Shown here piece after piece: positions 1 to 7,885 of a DNA stretch of 47,595 bases. Source of the stretch: Sulfurimicrobium sp964552675 (GTDB lineage Bacteria > Pseudomonadota > Gammaproteobacteria > Burkholderiales > Sulfuricellaceae); the NCBI GenBank assembly GCA_964552675.1, contig CAZKHJ010000019.1:1-47595 (forward strand). The letters run 5' to 3'. The translations under genes and the position numbers were made by a program. The first letter of the stretch is position 1. Every line of letters starts with the position of its first letter. Below the pieces are notes generated by a model. That model was not told the DNA's origin. It searched no databases and saw only the letters and a list, made by a program, of their open reading frames with translations.

Positions 1-1173
1 CAGTTCCTGGAAGTGCATGCGCTCGGTGACCGGGCAGATGCCGCGTTCGTAATTGATGGTTCCCTGGTAGCCGGGGTAGGTGAAGGGGAAGCCGTCCTTG
101 CCGTAGGCGATGCGCTGCTGGTACAGGGGCTGGAGGTAGATCGGTTCGACGTAGCCCTGGCCTAGGGGGATGCCTTCGGCCTGCATGGCCGCGACGATGC
201 GTTCGCGCGGGACGCCAGTGGCGGCGGCATCGTATTTCATGACGTAGACGTAATAGCCGTGCCGTACGCCGGGCTGGACCGCAGGCGGGGTCAGGCCGGG
301 CAGGCCGAACAGTTCGCGGGTGAGGAAGTTGGCCGCCGCAATGCGCGGCGCGACCAGGCCTTCCAGCTTTTTCAGCTGTTCTGCGGCAATGGCGGCTTCG
401 ATCTCGGTCATGCGGTAGTTGAAACCGACCATGTTGACGATGTTTTCCACGCCTTTTTTCTTTACCACCACTTCGGCGTGGTTGCGGATCAGTTGCAGGC
501 GTTCGGCGAGGTCGGGATTGTTGGTGACCACGATGCCGCCTTCGCCGCAATGGATGGTCTTGTGGTAATTGAGGCTGAACACGCCCATGTCGGCCAGGGT
601 GCCGGCAAATTTGCCGTGGTAGGTGGCGCCCGGCGCCTGGGCGGTATCCTCGATCACGATCAGGTCATGCTCGCGGGCGATGGCCATGATTTCATTCATT
701 GCCGCCGGGTGGCCAAAGATGTCGACCACGATGATGGCTTTGGTGCGCGGGGTGATGCGTTCGCGGATGCTGGCTGGTGACAGGCAGAAGGTGTCCGGGT
801 CGATGTCGGCAAACACGGGTATCCCGCCATAGATCAGCGCGGCGGCGGCCGAGGCGGACATGGTGTAGGGCGAGACGATCACTTCGTCGCCGGGCCCCAC
901 GCCCGCTGCGCCCACCGCCGCATACAGGCCGGAGGTGGCGGAATTGACGCTGATCGCATGTTTGACGCCGAAATAGGCTTCCCACTCGCGCTCCAGTTTC
1001 TGCACCCGTGGACCGCCGAAAAAGTCCGGCGACCAGGTGCCGAGAAATTTTGACAGCACGGTGCTGTCGAGCACTTCCATCACGGCGCGCTTTTCTTCCT
1101 CGCCGATGGTGACGTAAAGGGGAAAGGGGGATGTTCTGACGGCTTCGCCGCCGTTGATTGCCAGTTTTGCCAC
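1..1173 (-). CDS. DegT/DnrJ/EryC1/StrS family PLP-dependent aminotransferase (C-terminus cut by window edge)
   Basis: Nucleotide-sugar or sugar aminotransferase of fold-type I. 391 residues are visible; the family is usually a little longer, so only the tail is missing. It begins at a GTG (1173) preceded by an AGGAAA ribosome site; the reading frame then gives AKLAINGGEAVRTSPFPLY, a normal family start. The internal aldimine lysine is K205 in NYHKTIHCGEGG, and the PLP-phosphate/ring residues lie in NSATSGLYAAVGA (77-89) and IEDTAQAPGA (174-183). It follows the GT-B gene by 14 bp and ends the visible part of the pse operon. Paired with the Gfo/Idh oxidoreductase two genes upstream it could aminate a keto-sugar, as GnnA/GnnB or WlbA/WlbE do; the substrate is not deducible. 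PseC is a separate gene at 8623-9780. Confidence 0.93.
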   Translation of the reverse strand, partial: MAKLAINGGEAVRTSPFPLYVTIGEEEKRAVMEVLDSTVLSKFLGTWSPDFFGGPRVQKLEREWEAYFGVKHAISVNSATSGLYAAVGAAGVGPGDEVIVSPYTMSASAAAALIYGGIPVFADIDPDTFCLSPASIRERITPRTKAIIVVDIFGHPAAMNEIMAIAREHDLIVIEDTAQAPGATYHGKFAGTLADMGVFSLNYHKTIHCGEGGIVVTNNPDLAERLQLIRNHAEVVVKKKGVENIVNMVGFNYRMTEIEAAIAAEQLKKLEGLVAPRIAAANFLTRELFGLPGLTPPAVQPGVRHGYYVYVMKYDAAATGVPRERIVAAMQAEGIPLGQGYVEPIYLQPLYQQRIAYGKDGFPFTYPGYQGTINYERGICPVTERMHFQEL

Positions 1174-1187
1174 GAATTTTCCTGTTT

Positions 1188-2285
1188 CTAGATACCAATC
1201 ATCGAATATGCCAATTTTGCCACATTTTGGCTGGCTTTGCCCGGCCGGGTCGGGCGCGTCTGGTCTATGCGGCTTGCGGTAAGCAGGGAGGCCAGGGCGG
1301 GTTTCAGCATCGATTCCTGGTAGACCGGGCAGGTCAGGTTCGCGCGGTTGGGGGGGAAATCGTCGGGCAGGGGAAGATCGAGACGGATGCTCAGGGTGGG
1401 CCGGCCGAGCTGAGCGGCTTCCACCAGGAACATGGTATTCATGCCTGCCACGATATCGGCGGCGAGGGCGAGGTCGCGTGAGTTGCCTTCGCTACTGATT
1501 TTGATGCTGACCGTATCGTGGATGAGGTGGCGGTAAATTTCCCCGTTTTCGCGCGGATGGGGGCGAATCAGCAGCGTGGCGCGTTTTTCCTGGGCATGGG
1601 CGAGTTCGGCCAGGGCCGGGAGCAGGGCGCCGACCGTGCGCCGGCGGTCCAGCCAGGGCAGAGGAACGTTTTCATCATGGTCGGAAAAGGAGGGCGGCTG
1701 GGAGGCGTAAAGCACCAGCCAGTCATCCGGGCTGACGGACAGTTCTGCCCGGATAGCATCACGTTGTGTCGCAGTGAAGGCGGCACGGTGCGCTTCCAGG
1801 CTGTCCAGGGCGGGGTGCCCGGCGACGACCAGGCGGGCGGGCGGAAAGCCTTCCGCAATCATTTCTTCCTGCGCCAGGTCATCCATCACCGCGATACGGT
1901 CAGGAAGATGTGCCAGGTCGTTCTGCTCGTAGCTGAAGCGCAGGCTGTAATTGGACCAGAAATCGAGCACGGCAAGGGTGGGAATGCCCAGTTCATGGGC
2001 GGCGGCGATGTACTGTTTTTCGAATTCGAACGGGTTGACGGACGTGCCGGTGAGCACCAGGCGCGTATTCAGCTGCTGCAGCTGGGCGCGGATTGCTGCG
2101 AAGGTCGTGTCGTCGGGGATGATTGTGTGTGCCAGCCTGCGCTTGGTCCACAGGGTGTGGGCCTGGCGGTAGGCCATGGCATGCACGGTCAGGCGGTTTT
2201 CGGCACGCAATGCCTCGATGACCGGCGCGACTGCGTTGGCTCCGCCGGGGTCGCCGCAGATGACGACGATGTCGGGCCGGCTCAT
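1188..2285 (-). CDS. GT-B-fold protein, candidate glycosyltransferase
   Basis: 365 residues. I do not recognise a named family. The N-terminus (DIVVICGDPGGANAVAPV) looks like the first Rossmann half of a GT-B enzyme. The second half carries LLIRPHPRE and then GMNTMFLVEAAQLGRPTL, the arrangement seen in polysialyltransferase-like and capsule-synthesis proteins and in UDP-GlcNAc-2-epimerase-like folds. There is no signal peptide or membrane segment. The ATG at 2285 overlaps the stop of the oxidoreductase by ATGA, so the two are translationally coupled. Its place behind a cytidylyltransferase makes a transferase for a CMP-activated sugar (pseudaminic acid or the product of this block) a reasonable inference; a nonhydrolysing epimerase is the alternative. 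Confidence 0.85.
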   Translation of the reverse strand: MSRPDIVVICGDPGGANAVAPVIEALRAENRLTVHAMAYRQAHTLWTKRRLAHTIIPDDTTFAAIRAQLQQLNTRLVLTGTSVNPFEFEKQYIAAAHELGIPTLAVLDFWSNYSLRFSYEQNDLAHLPDRIAVMDDLAQEEMIAEGFPPARLVVAGHPALDSLEAHRAAFTATQRDAIRAELSVSPDDWLVLYASQPPSFSDHDENVPLPWLDRRRTVGALLPALAELAHAQEKRATLLIRPHPRENGEIYRHLIHDTVSIKISSEGNSRDLALAADIVAGMNTMFLVEAAQLGRPTLSIRLDLPLPDDFPPNRANLTCPVYQESMLKPALASLLTASRIDQTRPTRPGKASQNVAKLAYSMIGI

Positions 2286-3244
2286 GCCGCAGCGCGCACG
2301 GCCAGGGCCACGTCCAGCGCGGCCAGTGCATCCTCGCCGGTGCAGCGCGGTGTGGTGCCGTTCTTCAGGCAGAGGGCGAGATCGTCCACGGCATTGAACA
2401 GAGCGTCCCCCAGTTCCCCTGACAGGATTTCTGCCTCGCCCAGCCTGCGATAGCCGGCACCGAACGGGCTGTCCTCAAGGCGCTGGATTTCAATACGGAA
2501 GCCCGAATCCACGATGCGTGCCCGGCCCCCGGTGCAGGCGATGTCCATTTCAAACAGGGCGTAATCTGCTGCCGAAAGGCCGTGCAGATAGCCACGGGCG
2601 CCGCTGGCAAAGCTCAGCAAGGCGTCCAGGGTGGGATCGTTGCCCCCTTCGTGCAGGACATCGCTGCCGCTGGCTTCGCTGATGGGCCCCAGCAGCCAGC
2701 GTGCCAGATCGAACCAGTGCGCGCCGTTATGCAGCGTACCCTTGGTGTAGAAGCCCGAGACGGCCTGTGCCCGTCCCAGCTCTCCTGCTTCCAGCAGATT
2801 TTTCAGCTGCCAGAATCCGGCGGCATAACGGCGCGTGTAATTGACCGCCAGGATGACCCCGCGCCGGGCAGCCAGCGCGATCAGTTCCTGTGCCTCGCCG
2901 CGTGTCAGGGCGAGCGGTTTTTCCGCCAGTACGGCACGCACCGCAGGGTGCTGCAGGGCGGTCCTGATCTGTCCGTAGTGAGCGGCATCCGGCGTGCAGA
3001 TGCTGACGATTTCGGGCCTGGCGTCGTCCAGCATGGCGGCAAAGTCGCTGTGGCAGGCAGGCACATTCCAGCGTGTGGCACAGCGTTCGGCTTTTTCCGC
3101 ATCCTGGTCGCACACCGCGACCAGTTCGGTTTCGGCGCAGCGCGTGTAGGCGTCGGCATGCGACCAGACGCCGGGTAGCGTCATGGTGTCGGAAAACTCG
3201 CTGCCGATCAGGCCGCAGCCAGCAATCGCGGCGCGATAGGCCAT
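2282..3244 (-). CDS. Gfo/Idh/MocA family NAD(P)-dependent oxidoreductase
   Basis: 320 residues. The N-terminal Rossmann domain begins AAIAGCGLIGSEF (GxGxxG), followed by the family motif AEKPLAL (the EKP lysine binds substrate and cofactor) and a C-terminal alpha/beta substrate domain with GAHWFDLARWLLG. Relatives oxidise or reduce one hydroxyl of a sugar, nucleotide sugar or inositol. It overlaps the preceding cytidylyltransferase by TGATG and the following GT-B gene by ATGA, so the three are one translational unit. Next to a DegT aminotransferase it resembles the oxidase half of a dehydrogenase-aminotransferase pair that replaces a hydroxyl with an amine. The substrate is unknown; no homolog belongs to the standard PseB-C-H-G-I-F route. 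Confidence 0.92.
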   Translation of the reverse strand: MAYRAAIAGCGLIGSEFSDTMTLPGVWSHADAYTRCAETELVAVCDQDAEKAERCATRWNVPACHSDFAAMLDDARPEIVSICTPDAAHYGQIRTALQHPAVRAVLAEKPLALTRGEAQELIALAARRGVILAVNYTRRYAAGFWQLKNLLEAGELGRAQAVSGFYTKGTLHNGAHWFDLARWLLGPISEASGSDVLHEGGNDPTLDALLSFASGARGYLHGLSAADYALFEMDIACTGGRARIVDSGFRIEIQRLEDSPFGAGYRRLGEAEILSGELGDALFNAVDDLALCLKNGTTPRCTGEDALAALDVALAVRAAA

Positions 3245-3978
3245 CAGCGCGCCGCCTTTTGCGCGATGCCGCCGTTGAGCGCCAGCAGCTCGGGTTTGCT
3301 GTCGAGAAAGTCCAGCATTTCCTGGAGGCCGAAGGCCGGATTGGCGGGATAAAGCGCTTCGAATACCGCGCTCACCACGGCAAAGTCCTCGGGGGTGTCC
3401 ACGGTGAGGCGGTAGCTGCGGTATTTTTCCGGCAGGCCGCTTTCGACATTTTTCAGGGAAAACTTCTCCGGATGTTCGTAGATGTAGAGAGAGACATGTT
3501 CCCGGTCGGCGGGGTCCTGGGTGGAGCGGGCGGTTTCTTCCAGCACGCGGGTGGCGAATACCTGCACCGCGAGGCCGATGGGGTGGGTGGCCGGGCGCAC
3601 GTTGCCGACATAGTCGCAGCCGCTGGCGCGGTAAACGTCGACGATCTCGTCCACCATGGCGGGGTCAGTGAGGGGGCAGTCGCCGGTGATTTCGACGATG
3701 GCATCCGCGCCAGAGGTCTGGGCCGCGCGCAGCACCCGGTCGAGCACGTCGTCCATGCTGCCGCGGTAGCAGCCGGCCCCGATGCGGGCGCAGGTCTGCT
3801 CGATGGCGTCGTCCGACGGGTCGGTAGTGGTGGCGACCACCACGCTGTCCAGGGTCTTCGCCTGCTTCAGGCGCTCGACCAGCATTTCGAGCATGGGTTT
3901 GCCGAGGATGGGGCGCAGGTTCTTGCCCGGCAAGCGGGTGGATTTCATGCGGGCTTCGATGATGGCGATGGTTTTCAT
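3244..3978 (-). CDS. SpsF-like cytidylyltransferase (second copy)
   Basis: 244 residues, CTP_transf_3/SpsF type. The nucleotide-binding start is IIEARMKSTRLPGKNL with GKPMLEMLVERL; EITGDCPLTDP supplies the metal-binding Asp, and RLTVDTPEDFAVV is the conserved C-terminal motif. Enzymes of this type couple CTP to a 2-keto sugar acid. It is a paralog of the gene at 7886-8626, and the two share the order of all motifs. Only 23 bp separate it from the toxin gene upstream, and an AGG lies about 6 bases before the ATG at 3978. Because it heads the coupled block with the oxidoreductase and GT-B protein, I infer that it serves a second activated sugar or a modified Pse variant rather than being a spare PseF. 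Confidence 0.93.
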   Translation of the reverse strand: MKTIAIIEARMKSTRLPGKNLRPILGKPMLEMLVERLKQAKTLDSVVVATTTDPSDDAIEQTCARIGAGCYRGSMDDVLDRVLRAAQTSGADAIVEITGDCPLTDPAMVDEIVDVYRASGCDYVGNVRPATHPIGLAVQVFATRVLEETARSTQDPADREHVSLYIYEHPEKFSLKNVESGLPEKYRSYRLTVDTPEDFAVVSAVFEALYPANPAFGLQEMLDFLDSKPELLALNGGIAQKAAR

Positions 3979-4001
3979 TGTTTAAGCCTGGATTGTGTCA
4001 T

Positions 4002-4388
4002 TCATACTTGTTGCACACCCTCGCCATAGGACGCCACCAGGGTATCTGAGGTGAGCAGTAGCATGGCTTCCGTGCGTGCCTGAGCGACGAGGATGCGGTC
4101 GAAAGGGTCTTTGTGTAACGGGGGTAAATCATGAACTGCCATGGCGTGCTCGCTGGTGACCGGCAACTCGCGGTAGCCATTCGCCAGCAGCATGCGCCAT
4201 AAACGGCGCGGGTCAACATTGAAGTCGGGGCGTTCCAGTCCGCGCTTGATGGTGATTTCCCACAGGCTGGCTGAACTGAAAACAGGCTGGTTTCCCGAAT
4301 CCAGCAACAAGTCCCGCATGGAAGAGGAAAGTCGTTCAGGCTGACCTGCGGCCCACAGCAGCAGGTGTGTGTCGAGCAGAAGGTTCAA
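4002..4388 (-). CDS. PIN-domain toxin (VapC-like), module 1
   Basis: 128 residues, the usual size for a single-domain PIN ribonuclease toxin. The acidic metal site is visible as LLLDTH (D6), SLWEITIK (Glu) and KDPFDRILVAQA (two Asp). Known relatives cleave specific tRNAs, rRNA or mRNA and are held inactive by the cognate antitoxin. The start is a TTG at 4388 that overlaps the antitoxin stop as TTGA, so translation depends on the upstream gene. The rare start may keep toxin below antitoxin. It sits inside the pse operon with only 23 bp to the next sugar gene. The second module in this window (32718-33340) has a toxin of the same length with the same motif order. Confidence 0.93.
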   Translation of the reverse strand: MNLLLDTHLLLWAAGQPERLSSSMRDLLLDSGNQPVFSSASLWEITIKRGLERPDFNVDPRRLWRMLLANGYRELPVTSEHAMAVHDLPPLHKDPFDRILVAQARTEAMLLLTSDTLVASYGEGVQQV

Positions 4389-4633
4389 GCTGGTTTCCCG
4401 TCGAATAACTCTGTGATCGAGTCGCTTCCCATGCGGTCAAAATCATCCGGTACGTTTATTTCGCCCGCCATGAAGCCAAGACGACAAGCTGTTTCGCGGT
4501 CACCAGCTTCTAGCGGGACGACCTTGACCATGGGTCTACCGGCCTTGGCGATGATGAAAGTTTCCCCCCGCGCGGCCTGATCTACCAGGCGGGAGAGCTG
4601 GGTTTTTGCGTCGTGGATGTTGACGGTTAACAT
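4385..4633 (-). CDS. Phd/YefM-family antitoxin, module 1
   Basis: 82 residues. The N-terminal half, VNIHDAKTQLSRLVDQA followed by GETFIIAKAGRPMVKVVPL, is the standard Phd/YefM dimerisation and DNA-binding fold. The C-terminal half (DDFDRMGSDSITELFDG) is the flexible acidic segment that wraps the toxin. Such antitoxins neutralise the toxin and repress their own promoter. The ATG at 4633 lies 14 bp below a conserved element with an inverted repeat (4648-4667) that is the obvious operator. The two-gene unit interrupts the run of pse genes between pseI and the second cytidylyltransferase. Confidence 0.93.
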   Translation of the reverse strand: MLTVNIHDAKTQLSRLVDQAARGETFIIAKAGRPMVKVVPLEAGDRETACRLGFMAGEINVPDDFDRMGSDSITELFDGKPA

Positions 4634-4647
4634 GAGAATGCCCGGCG

Positions 4648-4667
4648 TGAACTAACTATGGTTAGTC
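4648..4667 (-). promoter_or_regulatory. Candidate operator/promoter element of toxin-antitoxin module 1
   Basis: On the minus strand a GACTAA...GTTCA element ends 14 bp before the antitoxin ATG. It contains a perfect 6-bp inverted repeat, ACTAAC-CATA-GTTAGT (4651-4666). Module 2 has a GACTAA...GTTCA element ending at the same distance from its ATG (33355-33375). Autorepression by Phd/YefM proteins through short palindromes is established; that this is the operator is inferred. Confidence 0.5.
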
Positions 4668-4680
4668 TAGCATTCGTGCC

Positions 4681-5733
4681 TTACCCCAGCAAGTCCCACT
4701 TCAGTGGCGTTCCCTTCCTGATATCACGGCTGGCGGTGCGGCCGAGGAAGGTTTCCAGGTGCTTGGTGGGCAGGCCCAGGCCGGGGCGGATGGCGCGCAC
4801 GTTGTCGCGGGTAAATGGCTCTCCGGCCTTGATGTCCTGGGTGACATAGAGTGAGCGGCGGTATTGCAGCGAGGGTTTCTCCGCTGCGCTGGGGCCGTAG
4901 CTGACCGTGCCCAGGGATTGCCAGGCACGCTCGGTTTCGGTGACCAGGGCCTGCATTTCCTCCGGTTCGAGCGAGAAAGCGGAATCCACCCCGCCATCGG
5001 CGCGGCGCAGGGTGAAGTGCTTTTCGATCACGGTGGCACCCAGTGCCACGCTGGCGACGGCAGCGCCGACACCCATGGTGTGGTCGGACAGGCCAGTCTG
5101 GCAGCCGAACAACTCACGCATGTGGGGAATGGTGCGCAGGTTGGTATTTTCCGGTGTGGAGGGGTAAGTGCTGGTGCACTTGAGCAGGACGAAATTCTCG
5201 CAGCCCGCCGCACGGATGGTGCGCACCGTTTCATCCAGCTCGGCTACTGTAGCCATGCCGGTGGAGACGATCATCGGCTTGCCGGTCTGCGCGACCCGGC
5301 GAATCAGCGGCAGGTCGGTGTTTTCGAATGAGGCGATTTTGTAGCAGGGGGCATCCAGCGATTCGAGGAAATCCACTGCGGTTTCATCGAATGGCGTGCT
5401 GAAGCCGATCATGCCGTGTTCCCGGCAGCGTTCGAAGATGGGCTGGTGCCATTCCCATGGGGTGTAGGCTTCCTGGTAGAGCTTGTACAGCGATTTCCCC
5501 TGCCACAGGCTGCCGCTGTCGCCGATGAAAAATTCCCCTTCGCTCAGGTCCAGGGTCATGGTGTCGGCAGTGTAGGTCTGGATTTTCAGGGCATGGGCGC
5601 CTGCCTGAGCGGCTGCATCCACGATTGCCAGCGCGCGTTCCAGCGACTGGTTATGGTTGCCGGACATTTCGGCAATGATGAAAGGCTGATGCCCGAAGCC
5701 GACTTTCCGGCCTGCAATGTCAAATTCCTTCAC
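4681..5733 (-). CDS. pseI: Pseudaminic acid synthase PseI
   Basis: 350 residues, the normal length. PseI condenses 2,4-diacetamido-2,4,6-trideoxy-L-altrose with phosphoenolpyruvate to give pseudaminic acid. An N-terminal NeuB TIM barrel (about 1-280) contains IIAEMSGNHNQSLERAL, KIQTYTADTMTLD, GFSTPFDETAVDFLE, YKIASFENTDLPLI and GLSDHTMGVGAAVA. The C-terminal antifreeze-like SAF domain (about 290-350) begins SLYVTQDIKAGEPFT. TYTADTMT and the following GEFFIGDSG segment favour PseI over sialic or legionaminic acid synthases. The start is GTG at 5733, overlapping the stop of pseGH as GTGA with an AGGA site just upstream. It ends 47 bp before the antitoxin. Confidence 0.95.
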   Translation of the reverse strand: MKEFDIAGRKVGFGHQPFIIAEMSGNHNQSLERALAIVDAAAQAGAHALKIQTYTADTMTLDLSEGEFFIGDSGSLWQGKSLYKLYQEAYTPWEWHQPIFERCREHGMIGFSTPFDETAVDFLESLDAPCYKIASFENTDLPLIRRVAQTGKPMIVSTGMATVAELDETVRTIRAAGCENFVLLKCTSTYPSTPENTNLRTIPHMRELFGCQTGLSDHTMGVGAAVASVALGATVIEKHFTLRRADGGVDSAFSLEPEEMQALVTETERAWQSLGTVSYGPSAAEKPSLQYRRSLYVTQDIKAGEPFTRDNVRAIRPGLGLPTKHLETFLGRTASRDIRKGTPLKWDLLG

Positions 5734-7250
5734 TTTTTCATCCTGTTGTCGTCAATATTTGTGTCAGGAGTAATATGGTATTCGAAGTCGCCGTCCGATT
5801 CCACGTAGCCGGCTTTGGCGAAGGCTTTGCGGGAGGGGGTGTTGTCGGGCAGGATTTTCGCGCGGATCCGGCGGATCTGCGGCAGGTTCAGTTTTACCCA
5901 CATGCTGCCTGCCCGCAGCAGGGCAGTTCCCAGGCCGCGTCCGCTGTGTCCGGGCACGAGATAAATGGAGATCTCGGCACAGTCGCCTGCCAGATCGTAG
6001 CGCAGGACGCCAACCGCCATGCCGTCGATTTCTCCGATCAGCAGATGCCTTTGGGCATTCGCCAGTGTTGCACGAAACCAGCGCACGTGGTTTTCCCACG
6101 CAATGGGGTTTGAGTCGAAGGCATAGCGCCGCGTTTCCGGCGCATTGCGCCATTCAAACAGCCTGTGCTCGTCATCTTCGGTTGCGAGACGCAATTCGAT
6201 CGGTTTCATTTCAGCTGCCATGGCGGACACCACCCGTGCCGTGCCGAGTCCATCCGCCAGCGCCATGGCGATCGCTGCCATGGCAGCGCAGCTGGCAGGT
6301 GCATGCAAACAATCCGCCAGCGCCGCTTCCAGCTGGCCAGCACTGATGTCCCGGGCTTTGCCCAGATAGCGCTGGGCACCCAGTGCTGCGAGGTGTTCCG
6401 CGATCTGCTCCTGATTGCCGGCGACGCTGATGACCAGCGTCGGCAAGCCCAGTGCCATGCGTTCCCAGCTGGTCGTGCCTCCCGCGCCAACCGACAGATC
6501 GGCGTGTGCCATCAGTTCCGCCATGTTGGAAGCCTGGCAATGGAAAGTGGTGTTGGGGCGGGTGGCGCACAAGCCCCGGATTTTTTCCCGCTGGGGGTTG
6601 GATGCGCCGACGACGACGTCCAGCGCGATGCCGGCAAAATCCGGTGTGGCCAGCGCGGCCAGTGCCTTTTCGGTTTCATTGCTCGGGTCGCTGCCGCCGA
6701 AAAATACCAGAATGCGCTTGACCGAGCCGTCGCGGGGTTTGAGGGCCGCGCGCGCTTGCGCGAATTCGTTTCTCAGTAGCGCGTATTGCGGGCCCAGCAG
6801 CTGGCTTGCGTGGGGCGGAATCAGTTTGCTGTAGGCCGTTTCCTGGCCGGCGTAGCTGTTCTGGTCGAGCAGCAGGTCGCAATCGTGGGGGCGGTCGGCG
6901 AGGTCGTCGATCGCCATGATCCGGCGGGTAAACGGGCGCAGTGCGGATTCCCAGCGGGCATCCAGGCCATAGTGGTCGGTGATGATCCAGTCGGGCTGGT
7001 TTCCATCGGCGGTGATGGCTGCCTGCGCTTGCCGGGCATCGCCATCCCAGTCGGCACTTGCGTCGGGTGCAATGGGGTAGACGCGGAAACCCTGCTGTTC
7101 GATGTGGCGGTTCAGGTTGCCCGGCAGTTCGCGGCACAGGAAGGCGACGGAAGCGCCTTTTTCGCGCAATGCCTGCGCCAGCGTCAGGCAGCGCATGACG
7201 TGGCCCGTGCCGATCGCCACCGAGGCGTCGGCACGGATCAATACGTTCAT
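5730..7250 (-). CDS. pseG: PseG-PseH fusion: UDP-sugar hydrolase plus N-acetyltransferase
   Basis: 506 residues with two enzymes in one chain. Residues 1 to about 340 are PseG, the GT-B-like hydrolase that removes UDP from UDP-2,4-diacetamido-2,4,6-trideoxy-beta-L-altrose. GTGHVMRC places the catalytic histidine at 17, and GGSDPSNETEKAL and GAGGTTSWERMALGLPTL are the nucleotide-binding loops. Residues about 348-506 form a GNAT domain starting MKPIELRLATEDDEHRLF, with the acetyl-CoA loop GHSGRGLGTALL and C-terminal NTPSRKAFAKAGY. This matches PseH, which acetylates the 4-amino group one step before PseG acts, and no separate pseH is present. The fusion would join consecutive steps. ATGA and GTGA overlaps link it to the methylase and pseI. 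Confidence 0.93.
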   Translation of the reverse strand: MNVLIRADASVAIGTGHVMRCLTLAQALREKGASVAFLCRELPGNLNRHIEQQGFRVYPIAPDASADWDGDARQAQAAITADGNQPDWIITDHYGLDARWESALRPFTRRIMAIDDLADRPHDCDLLLDQNSYAGQETAYSKLIPPHASQLLGPQYALLRNEFAQARAALKPRDGSVKRILVFFGGSDPSNETEKALAALATPDFAGIALDVVVGASNPQREKIRGLCATRPNTTFHCQASNMAELMAHADLSVGAGGTTSWERMALGLPTLVISVAGNQEQIAEHLAALGAQRYLGKARDISAGQLEAALADCLHAPASCAAMAAIAMALADGLGTARVVSAMAAEMKPIELRLATEDDEHRLFEWRNAPETRRYAFDSNPIAWENHVRWFRATLANAQRHLLIGEIDGMAVGVLRYDLAGDCAEISIYLVPGHSGRGLGTALLRAGSMWVKLNLPQIRRIRAKILPDNTPSRKAFAKAGYVESDGDFEYHITPDTNIDDNRMKK

Positions 7251-7876
7251 GCGCGCGTTTTTTCCAGCAGGAACCAGGTCAGGTCGTCCTGCGGGAAGTG
7301 GTTGTCGCGGTGGTAGCTGAAGCCATAGTCCACCAGCTTAAGGTCGCTGTAGCGATCGAGCATTTCGCCGGCGAAATCACGCTTGAACAGTCTGTCGCTT
7401 TCGCCCCGGTAGGGAATGGTGACCGGCGAGGGGTTGTAGTATTCGGCGATGCAGATGTAGCGGGCGCTGCTCTGGTAAAGGCGCTCATAGACCTGGGGCA
7501 GCATGTCCGGGTTGATGTGGATCAGCACGCCCTTGATCAGCGCCAGGTCGCGCGGCTGGTCGGGGGTGAAGTCGAGAATGGACTGGGGATAGACGCTGAC
7601 ATATCCCAGGCTGTTCAATCCATCGACTGCCTTCTGGTTGATCTCGATGGCGGACAGTTTGGCTTTCGGCAGGAGCTGTCTCAGCGCCATGAGGTTGAGC
7701 CCGATGTTGGCGCCGAATTCGATGATCGAGTCAATGCCGCTGGTGCGGGTGAGCACCTTGGAAAAGAAGGCCAGGTTGGCGGCAACCCAGTGCTGGCCCT
7801 GATTACGATCCGCATAGGCATCGCCGAATTCGCCGGCCCAGAAGGCTTCCTGCGCGGTTTTGTAGTTTTCACTCAT
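7247..7876 (-). CDS. SAM-dependent methyltransferase of the pseudaminic-acid-associated type
   Basis: 209 residues, class I methyltransferase. The start region NYKTAQEAFWAGEFGDAYADRN and SAM motif I IIEFGANIGLNLMAL, followed by AIEINQKAVDGL, match a small family typically found in pse/sps clusters (described as pseudaminic acid biosynthesis-associated methylase). Its substrate is not established to my knowledge; methylation of a Pse intermediate or of transferred Pse is the natural reading. The ATG at 7876 has a good AAGGAAC site 4 bases upstream, and the stop overlaps the pseG start as ATGA. It is 9 bp below the cytidylyltransferase stop. Confidence 0.88.
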   Translation of the reverse strand: MSENYKTAQEAFWAGEFGDAYADRNQGQHWVAANLAFFSKVLTRTSGIDSIIEFGANIGLNLMALRQLLPKAKLSAIEINQKAVDGLNSLGYVSVYPQSILDFTPDQPRDLALIKGVLIHINPDMLPQVYERLYQSSARYICIAEYYNPSPVTIPYRGESDRLFKRDFAGEMLDRYSDLKLVDYGFSYHRDNHFPQDDLTWFLLEKTRA

Positions 7877-7885
7877 GATCGTTCC

